DNA from: Branchiibius sp. NY16-3462-2
Lineage (GTDB): Bacteria; Actinomycetota; Actinomycetes; Actinomycetales; Dermatophilaceae
NCBI RefSeq assembly: GCF_001594145.1
Contig: NZ_LVCF01000025.1
Location: forward strand, 310,001 to 374,000
Direction: 5' to 3'
Length of the DNA stretch: 64,000 nucleotides
The notes beneath the pieces are model-generated. The model saw nothing but the letters and a program-made list of their open reading frames with translations, made no database searches and had not been told where the DNA came from. Within the stretch, counting starts at the first letter, position 1. Every line of letters begins with the position of its first letter. Both the position numbers and the translations under genes were made by a program. Of this stretch, positions 42,757-51,482 are shown piece after piece.

Positions 42757-42783
42757 CTGATATCGTTTGAACTTCTGATATCG
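42757..42783. promoter_or_regulatory. Toxin-antitoxin control repeats CTGATATCG x2
   Basis: A nine-base direct repeat (42757-42765 and 42775-42783) with an 18-base period lies just before the antitoxin gene. Each copy includes the palindrome GATATC. Spacing on nearly two helical turns fits cooperative binding of a ribbon-helix-helix antitoxin. Confidence 0.55.
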
Positions 42784-42795
42784 ATGGGAGTTGCG

Positions 42796-43035
42796 ATGGC
42801 TGCGATCACGATCCGCAACCTCTCCGATGAAACTCACCGGGCCCTCAAGGCCAGAGCTGCGGCCAATCACCGCAGCACCGAGGCCGAAGTCCGCGCGATC
42901 CTCGAGCAGGCTGCACACGGCGAGGCCGACGTCGGGCTCGGCACGCGTCTGCATGGCATCGCAGCGGCGGTCGGAGGCTTCGATCTCGACATCGAACGCA
43001 GCACCGTCGCCTCGGAGCCGATCGACTTCTCGTGA
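42796..43035 (+). CDS. FitA-like (VapB) antitoxin
   Basis: 79 residues from the ATG at 42796, which has GGGAG upstream; an ATG at 42784 would add four residues. A ribbon-helix-helix domain fills the N-terminal half (AAITIRNLSDETHRALKARA, then a helix ending EAEVRAILEQA). The C-terminal tail should wrap the toxin. Its stop overlaps the toxin start by four bases (GTGA). Confidence 0.88.
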   Translation: MAAITIRNLSDETHRALKARAAANHRSTEAEVRAILEQAAHGEADVGLGTRLHGIAAAVGGFDLDIERSTVASEPIDFS

Positions 43036-43457
43036 TCGCCCTCGACACCAACGTCATCTCCGAGCTGATGCGACGCGAACCGGACGTGCGCGTCGTCAGC
43101 TGGGTAGATCAACAAGCGAGCGCAACCCTCTTCCTCACCTCGTTGACGCTCGCCGAGATCCGATTCGGGATCGCGGCACTTCCCGCGGGCCGGCGGCGCA
43201 CCACACTCTCCACCACTTTCGAGGACGAGATCCGACCGCTCTTCGCTGACCGGGTGCTGGACTTCGACGAAGCAGCATCGCGCGAGTACGCCGCGTTGCA
43301 GGCGAACGCCCGCAAGAAGGGTTTGGCGATCGGCGATGCGGACGCCCTGATCGCCGCAACCGTCCGAGCCCATCGGTTCTTCATTGCGACCCCGGACGAA
43401 GCACCGTTCGAAGCCGCAGGTGTGCGGGTGATCAATCCGTTTGCGGCTGCGGAATGA
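43032..43457 (+). CDS. FitB/VapC-type PIN-domain toxin
   Basis: 141 residues. The four acidic residues of the PIN RNase site are in place and even match FitB numbering: D5 (ALDTN), E42 (LAEIRFG), D104 (GDADALIA) and D122 (ATPDEAPF). The usual Arg before the last Asp is Pro here. It should cut RNA, perhaps tRNA, when freed from its antitoxin. The GTG start is inside the antitoxin stop. Confidence 0.9.
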   Translation: MIALDTNVISELMRREPDVRVVSWVDQQASATLFLTSLTLAEIRFGIAALPAGRRRTTLSTTFEDEIRPLFADRVLDFDEAASREYAALQANARKKGLAIGDADALIAATVRAHRFFIATPDEAPFEAAGVRVINPFAAAE

Positions 43458-43469
43458 CCTTGGCCGACG

Positions 43470-44321
43470 TTACGGATCCCGGGTCTGGGAGTACTCCAGG
43501 AACCCGCGGATCGTGGCCTGCGCCCGTGGGCTGCTGCTGACGCTCAGATGCCCGCGCCGGGGGAAGATGCGCACCTGCGCGTCCGGGATCAACCGGGCCG
43601 TCTGCTCGAACTGCTGCACCGAGTAGAAGCGGTCACGTCCGCCGCCGACGATCAGCGTGGGCGCGGTGATCGCCCCGCGGCAGTGCGCCAGGTCGAATCC
43701 ATCCTCGGCCCGCAGTGTCGCGATCAGGTCGGCGACATCCTGCGGGTCGCGCAGCAACCGTGGCCCCATGGTGCGCCCGAGCACCGAGGCAAGGACCTTG
43801 CCACCCGCGGGGGCCAGTCCGGTCGCGCTCATCGCCATGGCCGCCCGCACGTCGCCGGCTTCCAGCAACTGCGCGACCCGCGCCTGCAGCGCCTTGCCGT
43901 GCCCCTCAAGACGCGAGGCGGTGCTGATCAGTACCAATCGGCGTACGACGTCGGGATGGTCGGCCGCCAGTTGCTGCACGATACTGCCGCCCGTCGAGGT
44001 GCCGACCACGTCGACGGGCCCGCCCAGGCCGGCCCGGATCGCATCGGCGTACTCACCTGCCAGTTGACTCATCGTCAGGTCCGACGGCAGCCCGCGACGA
44101 CGGTTCAACACCAGGAAGCGACGCCCGGTCACTGCCTTCAGGGCGGTGACGGCGCCCTGTACCAGGCTTCTACTGTCCACGCCGGTCTGCGGCCACAGGC
44201 CTGCCGCAACGACGGTCGGCGTGCCGTCCCCAATGACGGCGCAGGGCAGCGCACCCAACGCTTCTCTGGAAATCCTCACCGTTCGAGTCGACCACCCGGC
44301 GATGCCGTTCGCCCATGACAA
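43470..44321 (-). CDS. Alpha/beta hydrolase
   Basis: 283 residues if the TTG at 44321 is used; a GTG at 44279 is also possible, and neither has a good ribosome binding site. The nucleophile elbow is GTSTGG near 108, the acid is probably Asp in GGGRDRFY near 230, and the histidine is in RRGHLSVS near 257. No signal peptide is seen, so it is cytoplasmic. Substrate unknown. It converges on the toxin gene with a 12-base gap. Confidence 0.8.
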   Translation of the reverse strand: MSWANGIAGWSTRTVRISREALGALPCAVIGDGTPTVVAAGLWPQTGVDSRSLVQGAVTALKAVTGRRFLVLNRRRGLPSDLTMSQLAGEYADAIRAGLGGPVDVVGTSTGGSIVQQLAADHPDVVRRLVLISTASRLEGHGKALQARVAQLLEAGDVRAAMAMSATGLAPAGGKVLASVLGRTMGPRLLRDPQDVADLIATLRAEDGFDLAHCRGAITAPTLIVGGGRDRFYSVQQFEQTARLIPDAQVRIFPRRGHLSVSSSPRAQATIRGFLEYSQTRDP

Positions 44322-44442
44322 CTGTCAGCGCCTGCGGCTGCCGCCCGGACGCGGGCCGAACCCCGTGACGCCACCCGCACTCGCCGCGCATACTGTGCAG
44401 TAGGTCACATAACGCAGTGGGCCACCTAACGGCGGGAGCGGC

Positions 44443-46035
44443 ATGAGCAACGAATCGTTCGACTACGTCATCGTGGGTGGCGGGAGTGCTGGCGCAGTCA
44501 TCGCGGCCCGCCTCACCGAGGATCCAGCGGTCCGCGTCCTATTGCTGGAAGCCGGCCCGGAACCCGAGGCCGACGAGATCACCATCCCCGCGGCCTTCAC
44601 GACCCTGTTCAAGACCAAGTGGGACTGGAACTACACCACCACTGCCCAGAAGCAGCTCGACGGCCGCCCGACGTACTGGCCGCGGATGAAAGCCCTCGGC
44701 GGCTGCTCGTCGATGAACGCGATGATCTACATGCGCGGCAACCATCTCGACTATGACACGTGGCGTGACGAATTCGGTTGTGCGGGTTGGGGATACGACG
44801 ACATCCTGCCCTACTTCATCAAGGCCGAGAACAACCAGAGCATCCACGACAAGTACCACGGCAATGCGGGGCCGCTGTGGGTCGAGGACCGCCGCTACAC
44901 CTTCCCCCTCACCGATGCGTGGGTCGAATCCGCTGTCGCCGCAGGCCTCAAGCGCAACGACGACTTCAACGGCGCCACGCAGGACGGCGCCGGGCGCTAC
45001 CAGGTGACCTGCAAGAAGGGGAAGCGCTGGTCAACGTGGAAGGCCTACCTCGAACCGGTCCGCAAGCGCCCGAACCTGACGATCCGGACCGGGGCCCTCG
45101 CGACCCGTGTAGTGCTGGACGGCACCCGGGCCACCGGGGTCGGGTACCTGATCGGCAGGGACGAGCACACGGCGTACGCCGATCGCGAAGTGATCCTGTC
45201 CGGCGGCGCCGTGAATTCCCCCCAACTGCTCATGCTCTCGGGTATCGGTCCGGCAACCCACCTGCGGGAGTTGGACATTGACGTCGCGGTCGACCTTGCC
45301 GGCGTAGGCGCAAACCTGCACGATCACCCCGCCGTCCCCATCATCTGGCGCACCAAGGGCGCCGACGACCCGGCCGCCATGCAGAACATGGTCAACCTCG
45401 GCAAGGCGCTCGTCGGGGGTCGCGGTCCGCTGTCGTCGAACATCGGCGAGGGCGGCGGATTCTTCGCCAGCCGCGACGGCCTGCCCGCGCCTGACATCCA
45501 GATCCACACGGCCCCGACGTCGTTCTACAACAACGCGCTCAACGAGCCCACCATTCGCTCGGTGACGACGGCACCGACCCTGGTGAACGTCGCTAGTCGC
45601 GGGACGCTGCGGTTGCGCTCGAATGACCCGCGCTGGCACCCCACCGTGGACCCGGCCTACTACGACGACCAGACCGACCTCGACGCGATGCTCGCCGGTT
45701 GCCGACGCGCCATCGAGATTGCTCGCAGCGGGCCGTTCGCGAAGTACCTCGTCGCCCCGTCCAAGCCAGCCAGTAGCGACCCCACCGACGAAGAACTGAT
45801 CGCCCACATCCGCACCTACACGCAGACGCTCTACCACCCGGTCGGCACCTGCTCCATGGGCGATGGCGAAGATGCCGTCGTCGATCCCGAACTGAAAGTC
45901 CGTGGCGTCGAAAACCTCCGTGTTGCAGACGCATCCGTGATGCCGATGGTCCCCCGCGGCAACACCAACGCACCCACCATCATGGTCGGCGAAAAGGCTG
46001 CCGACCTGATCCGCTCAGCTAAGGACGCCCGATGA
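44443..46035 (+). CDS. GMC-family oxidoreductase, choline dehydrogenase-like (second copy)
   Basis: 530 residues. FAD motif IVGGGSAGAVIAARLTE near 10, GMC signature ALGGCSSMNAMIYMRG near 88, active-site His in YHPVGTCSMG near 465 and the NTNAPTIMVGEKAAD block near 507. All match choline/alcohol dehydrogenases better than the first copy does. GGGAG precedes the ATG. Its stop overlaps the aldehyde dehydrogenase start (ATGA). Confidence 0.92.
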   Translation: MSNESFDYVIVGGGSAGAVIAARLTEDPAVRVLLLEAGPEPEADEITIPAAFTTLFKTKWDWNYTTTAQKQLDGRPTYWPRMKALGGCSSMNAMIYMRGNHLDYDTWRDEFGCAGWGYDDILPYFIKAENNQSIHDKYHGNAGPLWVEDRRYTFPLTDAWVESAVAAGLKRNDDFNGATQDGAGRYQVTCKKGKRWSTWKAYLEPVRKRPNLTIRTGALATRVVLDGTRATGVGYLIGRDEHTAYADREVILSGGAVNSPQLLMLSGIGPATHLRELDIDVAVDLAGVGANLHDHPAVPIIWRTKGADDPAAMQNMVNLGKALVGGRGPLSSNIGEGGGFFASRDGLPAPDIQIHTAPTSFYNNALNEPTIRSVTTAPTLVNVASRGTLRLRSNDPRWHPTVDPAYYDDQTDLDAMLAGCRRAIEIARSGPFAKYLVAPSKPASSDPTDEELIAHIRTYTQTLYHPVGTCSMGDGEDAVVDPELKVRGVENLRVADASVMPMVPRGNTNAPTIMVGEKAADLIRSAKDAR

Positions 46036-47543
46036 CCCTGACTGCCGATGCCCCCGTTCTCACCGACGACGAGCAGCCGAAGACCTTCGACAGCTACAAC
46101 CCCACGACCGGTGAGGTCTACGCGACCTTCCCGATCGACGACGCGGACGCGGTGCAGGCCGCGGTGGACCGCGCCCGCAACGCCGCCGACTGGTGGGCGG
46201 GTCTGGGGTTCAAGGGCCGCGGGAAGTATCTGGACCAGTGGCGCGCGGTGCTGGCCCGGCGGCTGAACCAACTGGCCGACGTCGTCTATGCCGAGACCGG
46301 CAAGCCGCACGGCGACGCCGCCCTCGAGGTCGGGATGGCCATCGAGCATCTCGCGTGGGCGACCAAACACGCCAAGAAGGTACTGGGCAAGCATCACGTC
46401 TCCAGCGGCCTGGTGATGGTCAACCAGCGGGCCACGGTGGAGTACCTCCCGCGCGGTGTCGTCGGCGTGATCGGGCCGTGGAACTACCCGGTCTTCACCC
46501 CCATGGGCTCCATCGCCTACGCCCTGGCGGCCGGCAACACCGTGGTCTTCAAGCCCTCCGAGTTCAGTCCGGCGATCGGCACCTGGCTGGTCGACGCCTT
46601 CCACGAAGTACTGCCCGACCACGACGTGCTGCAGATCGTGCGTGGTTTCGGTGAGACCGGAAACGCGTTGTGTACCAGCGGTGTTGACAAGCTGGCCTTC
46701 ACCGGCTCGACCCGGACCGGCAAGAAGGTCATGGCCGCTTGTGCCGAGACCCTGACCCCGGTGGTCATCGAGGCCGGTGGCAAGGACTCGATCATCGTCG
46801 ACGCTGACGCCGATGTGGATAAGGCCGCCGAGGCCGCCGCGTGGGGTGCGTTCTGGAACGCCGGGCAGACCTGCATCGGCATCGAGCGTGCGTACGTGCA
46901 CGAGAAGGTCTACGACCGCTTCGTCGACAAACTCGTCGAGGAGGCCAACGCCGTCAAGCCGGGCGTCAACTACGGGCCGATGACCATGCCCGCCCAGGTC
47001 GATGTCATCCGCAAACACATCGACGACGCGATCGCCCGTGGTGGCAAAGCACTCACCGGTGGCCAGGTCACGGACGGTTTCATCCCCGCCACGGTGCTGG
47101 TCGACGTACCCGAAGATGCTCTGGCCGTCACCGACGAGACGTTCGGTCCCACGATCACGGTCCGCAAGGTCGCTTCCGCCGATGAGGCGATCGAACTGAC
47201 CAACGCCAGCGAATACGGCCTCGGCTCAGCGGTTTTCAGCAAGAAGAACGGCACCAAGATCGCCGACAAGGTGCGCTCGGGCATGACCGCCGTCAACGCC
47301 GTACTCGTCTATGCCGCCATCCCGTCGTTGCCCTTCGGCGGCGTGGGGCAGTCCGGCATCGGGCGCATCCACGGCGAGGACGGTCTGCGCGAGTTCGCCC
47401 AGCCGAAGTCGGTCGTGAAGCAACTGATGCCGGCGGCGCTCAACGTGACGTCCTTCGACCGAGGCGCCAACGAGGACAAACTCTGGGCGACGCTCATCCT
47501 CACGCTGCACGGGCGGGCCAACCAGTTCCTCAAGAAGCAGTAG
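46032..47543 (+). CDS. Aldehyde dehydrogenase (second copy)
   Basis: 503 residues. Motifs: GPWNYPVFTP near 145, FTGSTRTGKK near 220, Glu in IEAGGKDS near 245, catalytic Cys in NAGQTCIG near 280. The C-terminal extension (about 470-503) and the KHAKKVLG stretch near 115 resemble the membrane-associated long-chain/fatty aldehyde branch. It works with the preceding GMC enzyme to take an alcohol to an acid. Confidence 0.9.
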   Translation: MTLTADAPVLTDDEQPKTFDSYNPTTGEVYATFPIDDADAVQAAVDRARNAADWWAGLGFKGRGKYLDQWRAVLARRLNQLADVVYAETGKPHGDAALEVGMAIEHLAWATKHAKKVLGKHHVSSGLVMVNQRATVEYLPRGVVGVIGPWNYPVFTPMGSIAYALAAGNTVVFKPSEFSPAIGTWLVDAFHEVLPDHDVLQIVRGFGETGNALCTSGVDKLAFTGSTRTGKKVMAACAETLTPVVIEAGGKDSIIVDADADVDKAAEAAAWGAFWNAGQTCIGIERAYVHEKVYDRFVDKLVEEANAVKPGVNYGPMTMPAQVDVIRKHIDDAIARGGKALTGGQVTDGFIPATVLVDVPEDALAVTDETFGPTITVRKVASADEAIELTNASEYGLGSAVFSKKNGTKIADKVRSGMTAVNAVLVYAAIPSLPFGGVGQSGIGRIHGEDGLREFAQPKSVVKQLMPAALNVTSFDRGANEDKLWATLILTLHGRANQFLKKQ

Positions 47544-47572
47544 CCCGCCGACCTACGGCGCCGGCCCGGCGA

Positions 47573-47578
47573 TACCGT
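47573..47578 (+). promoter_or_regulatory. -10 box TACCGT of leaderless epimerase gene
   Basis: TACCGT, seven bases, then the GTG at 47586. This gives the epimerase its own start, independent of the upstream aldehyde dehydrogenase. Confidence 0.5.
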
Positions 47579-47585
47579 CGGAAGC

Positions 47586-48662
47586 GTGCCCATCGCCAAC
47601 GTCAGCACCTCGATCCTGCGCTCGCCCCTGCACACGCCGTTCGTCACCGCGCTGCGACGGACGACCACCTCGGACTCCCTCGTCGTCACCATCACCGACG
47701 ACGAGGGCAGGACGGGGTACGGCGAGGCGCCCCAGATCTGGCAGGTCACCGGGGCGTCCATCCCGGGGAGCCAGGCGTGCGTCGAGGAACTGCTGGCGCC
47801 GCTGCTGATCGGTCAGGACTCCCGGGCGTACGTCGACCTGATCCACCGCGTGCGCGGCGCCGTGGCGGGCAACGAGGCAGCGATCTGCGCTGTCGATGTC
47901 GCGCTGCATGACCTGGCCGCCCGCATCGCGGGGGTGCCGCTGGTGCAGCTGCTCGGCGGAAGTGCGCCGAGCGTCGTCGAGACCGACGTGACCCTGGCTG
48001 CGGGCACCGTCGACGAGTTGGCGTCTGCCGCGAAAAGTCGTGCAGCCGAGGGGTTCTCAGTGCTGAAAGCGAAGGTCGGCACCGGCACGGCGCAGCAGGA
48101 CGTCGCCCGCGTCAAAGCCATCCGCGAAGCCGTTGGACCCGACGTCACGATCCGGCTGGACGCTAACCAGGGGTGGACACCCCGGGAAGCAGTTCGGGCG
48201 ATCCGCGGGTTGGCGGACGCCGACCTGGGCATCGAGTTGGTCGAGCAGCCGGTGCACCGCCTCGACATCGAGGGGTTGGCGTGGGTCAGCGACCGCGTCG
48301 AGATCCCGATCCTGGCGGACGAGTCGGTCTTCAGCGTGCAAGATCTCGTCGCAGTGATCCGGCACCGCGCCGCCGACCTGGTCAACGTGAAGCTGGCCAA
48401 GTGCGGCGGCCTGCTCGCGGCCACCACCCTGCTGGAGCTGGCCCGGTCCGAAGGCATCGGCACCATGGTCGGTTGCATGATGGAATCCGAGATCGGGGTG
48501 GGGGCCGCGGCCAGTCTTGTCTCGGCGTACGGGACAAGCGTCGTCAGTGACCTGGACGCTCCCTGGTGGTTCGCGAGCAGCGCGATCAGCGGCGGAATGA
48601 CGTTGCAGGGCAACCAGATACACCTACCCGAGGTCCCGGGCAGCGGACTGGATCTGGCCTGA
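47586..48662 (+). CDS. Enolase-superfamily dipeptide epimerase (L-Ala-D/L-Glu epimerase-like)
   Basis: 358 residues. The muconate-lactonising subgroup sites are present: acid/base lysine pair KAKVG near 160, metal ligands in RLDANQ, VEQP and ADES (about 185, 213, 238), the second-face lysine in NVKLAK near 262, and the DLDAP motif near 317, whose D-x-D marks dipeptide epimerases that bind the substrate amino group. It would convert L-Ala-D-Glu from cell wall turnover to L-Ala-L-Glu. Confidence 0.87.
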   Translation: MPIANVSTSILRSPLHTPFVTALRRTTTSDSLVVTITDDEGRTGYGEAPQIWQVTGASIPGSQACVEELLAPLLIGQDSRAYVDLIHRVRGAVAGNEAAICAVDVALHDLAARIAGVPLVQLLGGSAPSVVETDVTLAAGTVDELASAAKSRAAEGFSVLKAKVGTGTAQQDVARVKAIREAVGPDVTIRLDANQGWTPREAVRAIRGLADADLGIELVEQPVHRLDIEGLAWVSDRVEIPILADESVFSVQDLVAVIRHRAADLVNVKLAKCGGLLAATTLLELARSEGIGTMVGCMMESEIGVGAAASLVSAYGTSVVSDLDAPWWFASSAISGGMTLQGNQIHLPEVPGSGLDLA

Positions 48663-48668
48663 GCCCGG

Positions 48669-49787
48669 CTACAGCTTGAAGCGCAGCAGCGCGGCCGCCG
48701 GTGTCTGCGCCGGCAGGTCGTCCGCCCGGACCGCAAGCACACCAGCATCGGCGCGCACGGCACGACGGATGACTTCGTCCACGACGCCGTAGTTCTCGGC
48801 AGTGTCGGTGTCCTCCAGGGTGATGGCGCCCAGCTCGTCGACGGTTCCGTTGACCACCGCGTCGATGTCGAAGGCGATGACCTCGATGGCTCCAGCGGTC
48901 GCCGCGCGGGCAATATCACTGAGATCGGTGAGCGCCCGGCCCTGCGATGCGTAGGTGTGGAAGCGGTCGGTGAAGTCCTGCACCTGCTCGGCGTAGATCT
49001 CATCCAGGATCGGCCGCGCGGCTTCGGCGAGCTGTTGATCGCTGAGCTCCTCCGGGTTGCCCTCGATCGAGCGCGGCGCGAGACCCGGGTAGCTGTTCAC
49101 GGAGCGGTAGATGCCGTCCAGCGGCTGCGTCGTGGCCAGGATCAACGGGATGCCGGAACCGGTCAGCAGCGGGCGCAGCGCCTGGTCGACGCCGCGGGCG
49201 TACTGCCGCAGTCGCACCTTCTGACCTTCCGAACCCTGCAGGCGGCGGGACGGTGCACGGTCCTTGATCGAGGACTTCCCGACGTGCGACGCGGCGTCCG
49301 TCGGCAGGTCCGGCACCTTGATGGTCTCCGCAGCGGTGTCCGGCACGATCTCGACCAACCGGGCGGCGTTCTGCGACAGGGCCAACACGAAGGCGGTCTG
49401 CGCGAAGGTCACCGTGCGCAGCAGCGGCTTCAGCAGGAAGCGGTCGGAAACGTCGACGCGAGAGGGCAACTCGTTGGGCAACCGGAAGCTGGTGAGGTGA
49501 TCGCCGTCGACGAAGACCGCGAGCGAACGGGCCTGGTAGATCCAGAAGGGCTCGTCGTCGATCAGGTCATCCAGCGCCTCGGTGATGAGCCCGAGCCGAC
49601 CGCGCTCCAACTCGGTCTCCCGCAGGATCCCCAACGCTTCGTCGCGAGAGTTTCTCAACTCGATGCGCGCCTGGGCCGAGTCCGCGGCCAGCGTGCCGGT
49701 CGGGAGGTAGATCGACACGCACCCGGGTGCTTGCACCTCGGCGAGCTGGCGGATCTCGGCAACGGACGGAATATCAACGTGCAACAT
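48669..49787 (-). CDS. baeRF-type (bacterial/archaeal eRF1-like) protein
   Basis: 372 residues from the ATG at 49787 (GAGGAGC upstream; a GTG lies three bases earlier). The domain order resembles the baeRF families: an N-terminal region starting PGCVSIYLPTG, a middle RNase H-like part, and a C-terminal L7Ae-like part with an acidic run near 320. baeRF proteins are predicted ribosome-rescue or stress factors, without proven activity. It is divergent from the LLM-hemerythrin gene. Confidence 0.7.
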   Translation of the reverse strand: MLHVDIPSVAEIRQLAEVQAPGCVSIYLPTGTLAADSAQARIELRNSRDEALGILRETELERGRLGLITEALDDLIDDEPFWIYQARSLAVFVDGDHLTSFRLPNELPSRVDVSDRFLLKPLLRTVTFAQTAFVLALSQNAARLVEIVPDTAAETIKVPDLPTDAASHVGKSSIKDRAPSRRLQGSEGQKVRLRQYARGVDQALRPLLTGSGIPLILATTQPLDGIYRSVNSYPGLAPRSIEGNPEELSDQQLAEAARPILDEIYAEQVQDFTDRFHTYASQGRALTDLSDIARAATAGAIEVIAFDIDAVVNGTVDELGAITLEDTDTAENYGVVDEVIRRAVRADAGVLAVRADDLPAQTPAAALLRFKL

Positions 49788-49840
49788 CACTGCTCCTCGG
49801 ACAAGCGCCGCATCGGTGCGAACGCCGCTAACTCAATTTT

Positions 49841-49850
49841 CGCACGTGCG
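49841..49850. promoter_or_regulatory. Palindrome CGCACGTGCG in a divergent control region
   Basis: A perfect ten-base palindrome between the divergent baeRF-like gene and the LLM-hemerythrin gene, 54 bases from the former's start. It could be a shared operator. Confidence 0.35.
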
Positions 49851-49916
49851 GCCTGGCCACACGTCTGGACCTCCTAGCGTGAGACGGGGACCATAGGCTG
49901 TGCGAAGGAGGTCGGC

Positions 49917-51479
49917 ATGGACTACGGACACGAGCTGAAGTTCGGGTTGTTTCCCACCCCGGATGCCGCCGACGCTCAGCGCGTCCTGGACCTGGCGCTG
50001 CTCGCCGAGGACGTGGGTCTCGATCTGGTCAGCGTGCAGGACCATCCGTACTCACCGATGCTCGACGCCTGGACGCTGCTGTCGGTGATCGCCGCTCGCA
50101 CCCAGCGCGTGCACGTGTCACCGAACGTCGCGAACCTGCCGTTGCGCCCGCCCGTGGTGCTGGCGCGCGCCGCGGCCACGCTGGACAACCTGTCCGGGGG
50201 CCGGGTCGAGCTGGGCCTGGGGGCAGGCGGTTTCCAGGACGCGATCAAGGCAGCGGGCGGACCCAGTCTGACGGCGAAGGAGTCGGTCGATGCCCTGGTC
50301 GAAGGCATCGAGGTCATCCGGGGTATCTGGGGTCCGGTGGGCGGTCACGCAGTCCAACATCCGGGAACGCACTACGACGTCAGAGGGATCCGACCCGGAC
50401 CGGCGCCGGCCCACCGCATCGGCATCTGGATCGGTGCCTATAAACCCCGCATGTTGCGCATTACCGGCCAGTTGGCGGACGGCTGGCTGCCGAGTTCGGC
50501 GTACGCCGCGCCGGACGTTCTCGACGACCTGAACCTGGCCATCGACGAGGCTGCCGTCGCCGCCGGACGATCCCCGTCCGACATCACCCGTCTCTACAAC
50601 ATCATGGGCCGCTTCGGCGGCCGGGACGGCTTTCCGACGGGCGAGGCCGGCGAATGGATCGAGCAACTGGCCGAGCTCACCCTCGACAGCGGTATGTCCA
50701 CCTACATCCTGGCCTCCGATGACCCCGACACGATCCGCCGTTTCGCCGGTGAAGTGGCGCCGGCTGTGCGGGAACTGGTTGCAGCAGAACGCTCTTCGTC
50801 CCGGGAGGAGCCGCTGCCGTTGGGAGCACCGGTCGACGGGCTCCCACCCGCGCCGCGCGCCAAGGTGACGATCGAGGCATCGCCGCTGACCGTCGTACCC
50901 ACACCGGATCCGGGGACACGCCGGTCGGAAGAGCAGCCGTGGGACGAGACCACGCGGCCGCACGGACCAGCACCCGACCCGACCCGGCTCTACACCCCGC
51001 ACGAGCAAGCCAGTGGCCAGCATCTGGTCGACGTCCACGACCAGTTGCGGCAGGAGTTGGAGCAGCTGCGCGGGATCGTCGACCAGGTGATCGCCGGACA
51101 ACTCGGAGTCGCTGAAGCACGCTCTGCCATCAACGAATCCACCATGCGGCAGAACAACTGGACCGCCGGTGTCTACTGCGCGCAGTACTGCCGGGTCGTC
51201 ACCACGCACCACACGATCGAGGACGTCAGCGTCTTCCCGCACCTTCGCTCGGCCCAGCCGTCGCTGGCCCCGGTGATCGACCGGCTCGAAGAGGAACACC
51301 AGGTGATCCACGGTGTGCTCGACGGAGTCGACCAGGCGCTCGTCGCGTTCGTGAGCGAGCCCGACGGCCCGGACCGGTTGCAGGCCGCGCTGGACCTACT
51401 GAGCGACACCCTGCTTTCCCATTTGTCCTATGAGGAGCAGGAACTGGTCGAGCCGTTGGCCCGACTCGGGTTCTCGTGA
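49917..51479 (+). CDS. LLM (F420-type luciferase-like) oxidoreductase fused to a hemerythrin domain
   Basis: 520 residues with a perfect AAGGAGG site. Residues 5-290 are a luciferase-like TIM barrel (FGLFPTP near 9, VQDHPY near 40, LGLGAGGF near 97, GIWIGAYKPRML near 160). A Pro/Arg-rich linker spans about 295-365. Residues 370-515 are a hemerythrin-like four-helix bundle with His/Glu ligands in DVHDQLR, TTHHTIED, EEEHQVIHG and LSHLSYEEQE. The fusion suggests that O2 or NO sensing, or an iron site, governs a flavin/F420 reaction. Confidence 0.88.
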   Translation: MDYGHELKFGLFPTPDAADAQRVLDLALLAEDVGLDLVSVQDHPYSPMLDAWTLLSVIAARTQRVHVSPNVANLPLRPPVVLARAAATLDNLSGGRVELGLGAGGFQDAIKAAGGPSLTAKESVDALVEGIEVIRGIWGPVGGHAVQHPGTHYDVRGIRPGPAPAHRIGIWIGAYKPRMLRITGQLADGWLPSSAYAAPDVLDDLNLAIDEAAVAAGRSPSDITRLYNIMGRFGGRDGFPTGEAGEWIEQLAELTLDSGMSTYILASDDPDTIRRFAGEVAPAVRELVAAERSSSREEPLPLGAPVDGLPPAPRAKVTIEASPLTVVPTPDPGTRRSEEQPWDETTRPHGPAPDPTRLYTPHEQASGQHLVDVHDQLRQELEQLRGIVDQVIAGQLGVAEARSAINESTMRQNNWTAGVYCAQYCRVVTTHHTIEDVSVFPHLRSAQPSLAPVIDRLEEEHQVIHGVLDGVDQALVAFVSEPDGPDRLQAALDLLSDTLLSHLSYEEQELVEPLARLGFS

Positions 51480-51482
51480 CGG

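Noticed and set aside
43032..43457. Missing fourth acidic residue in the PIN toxin
   Set aside because: On recount the last Asp (D122) is present in ATPDEAPF; only the preceding Arg is changed.
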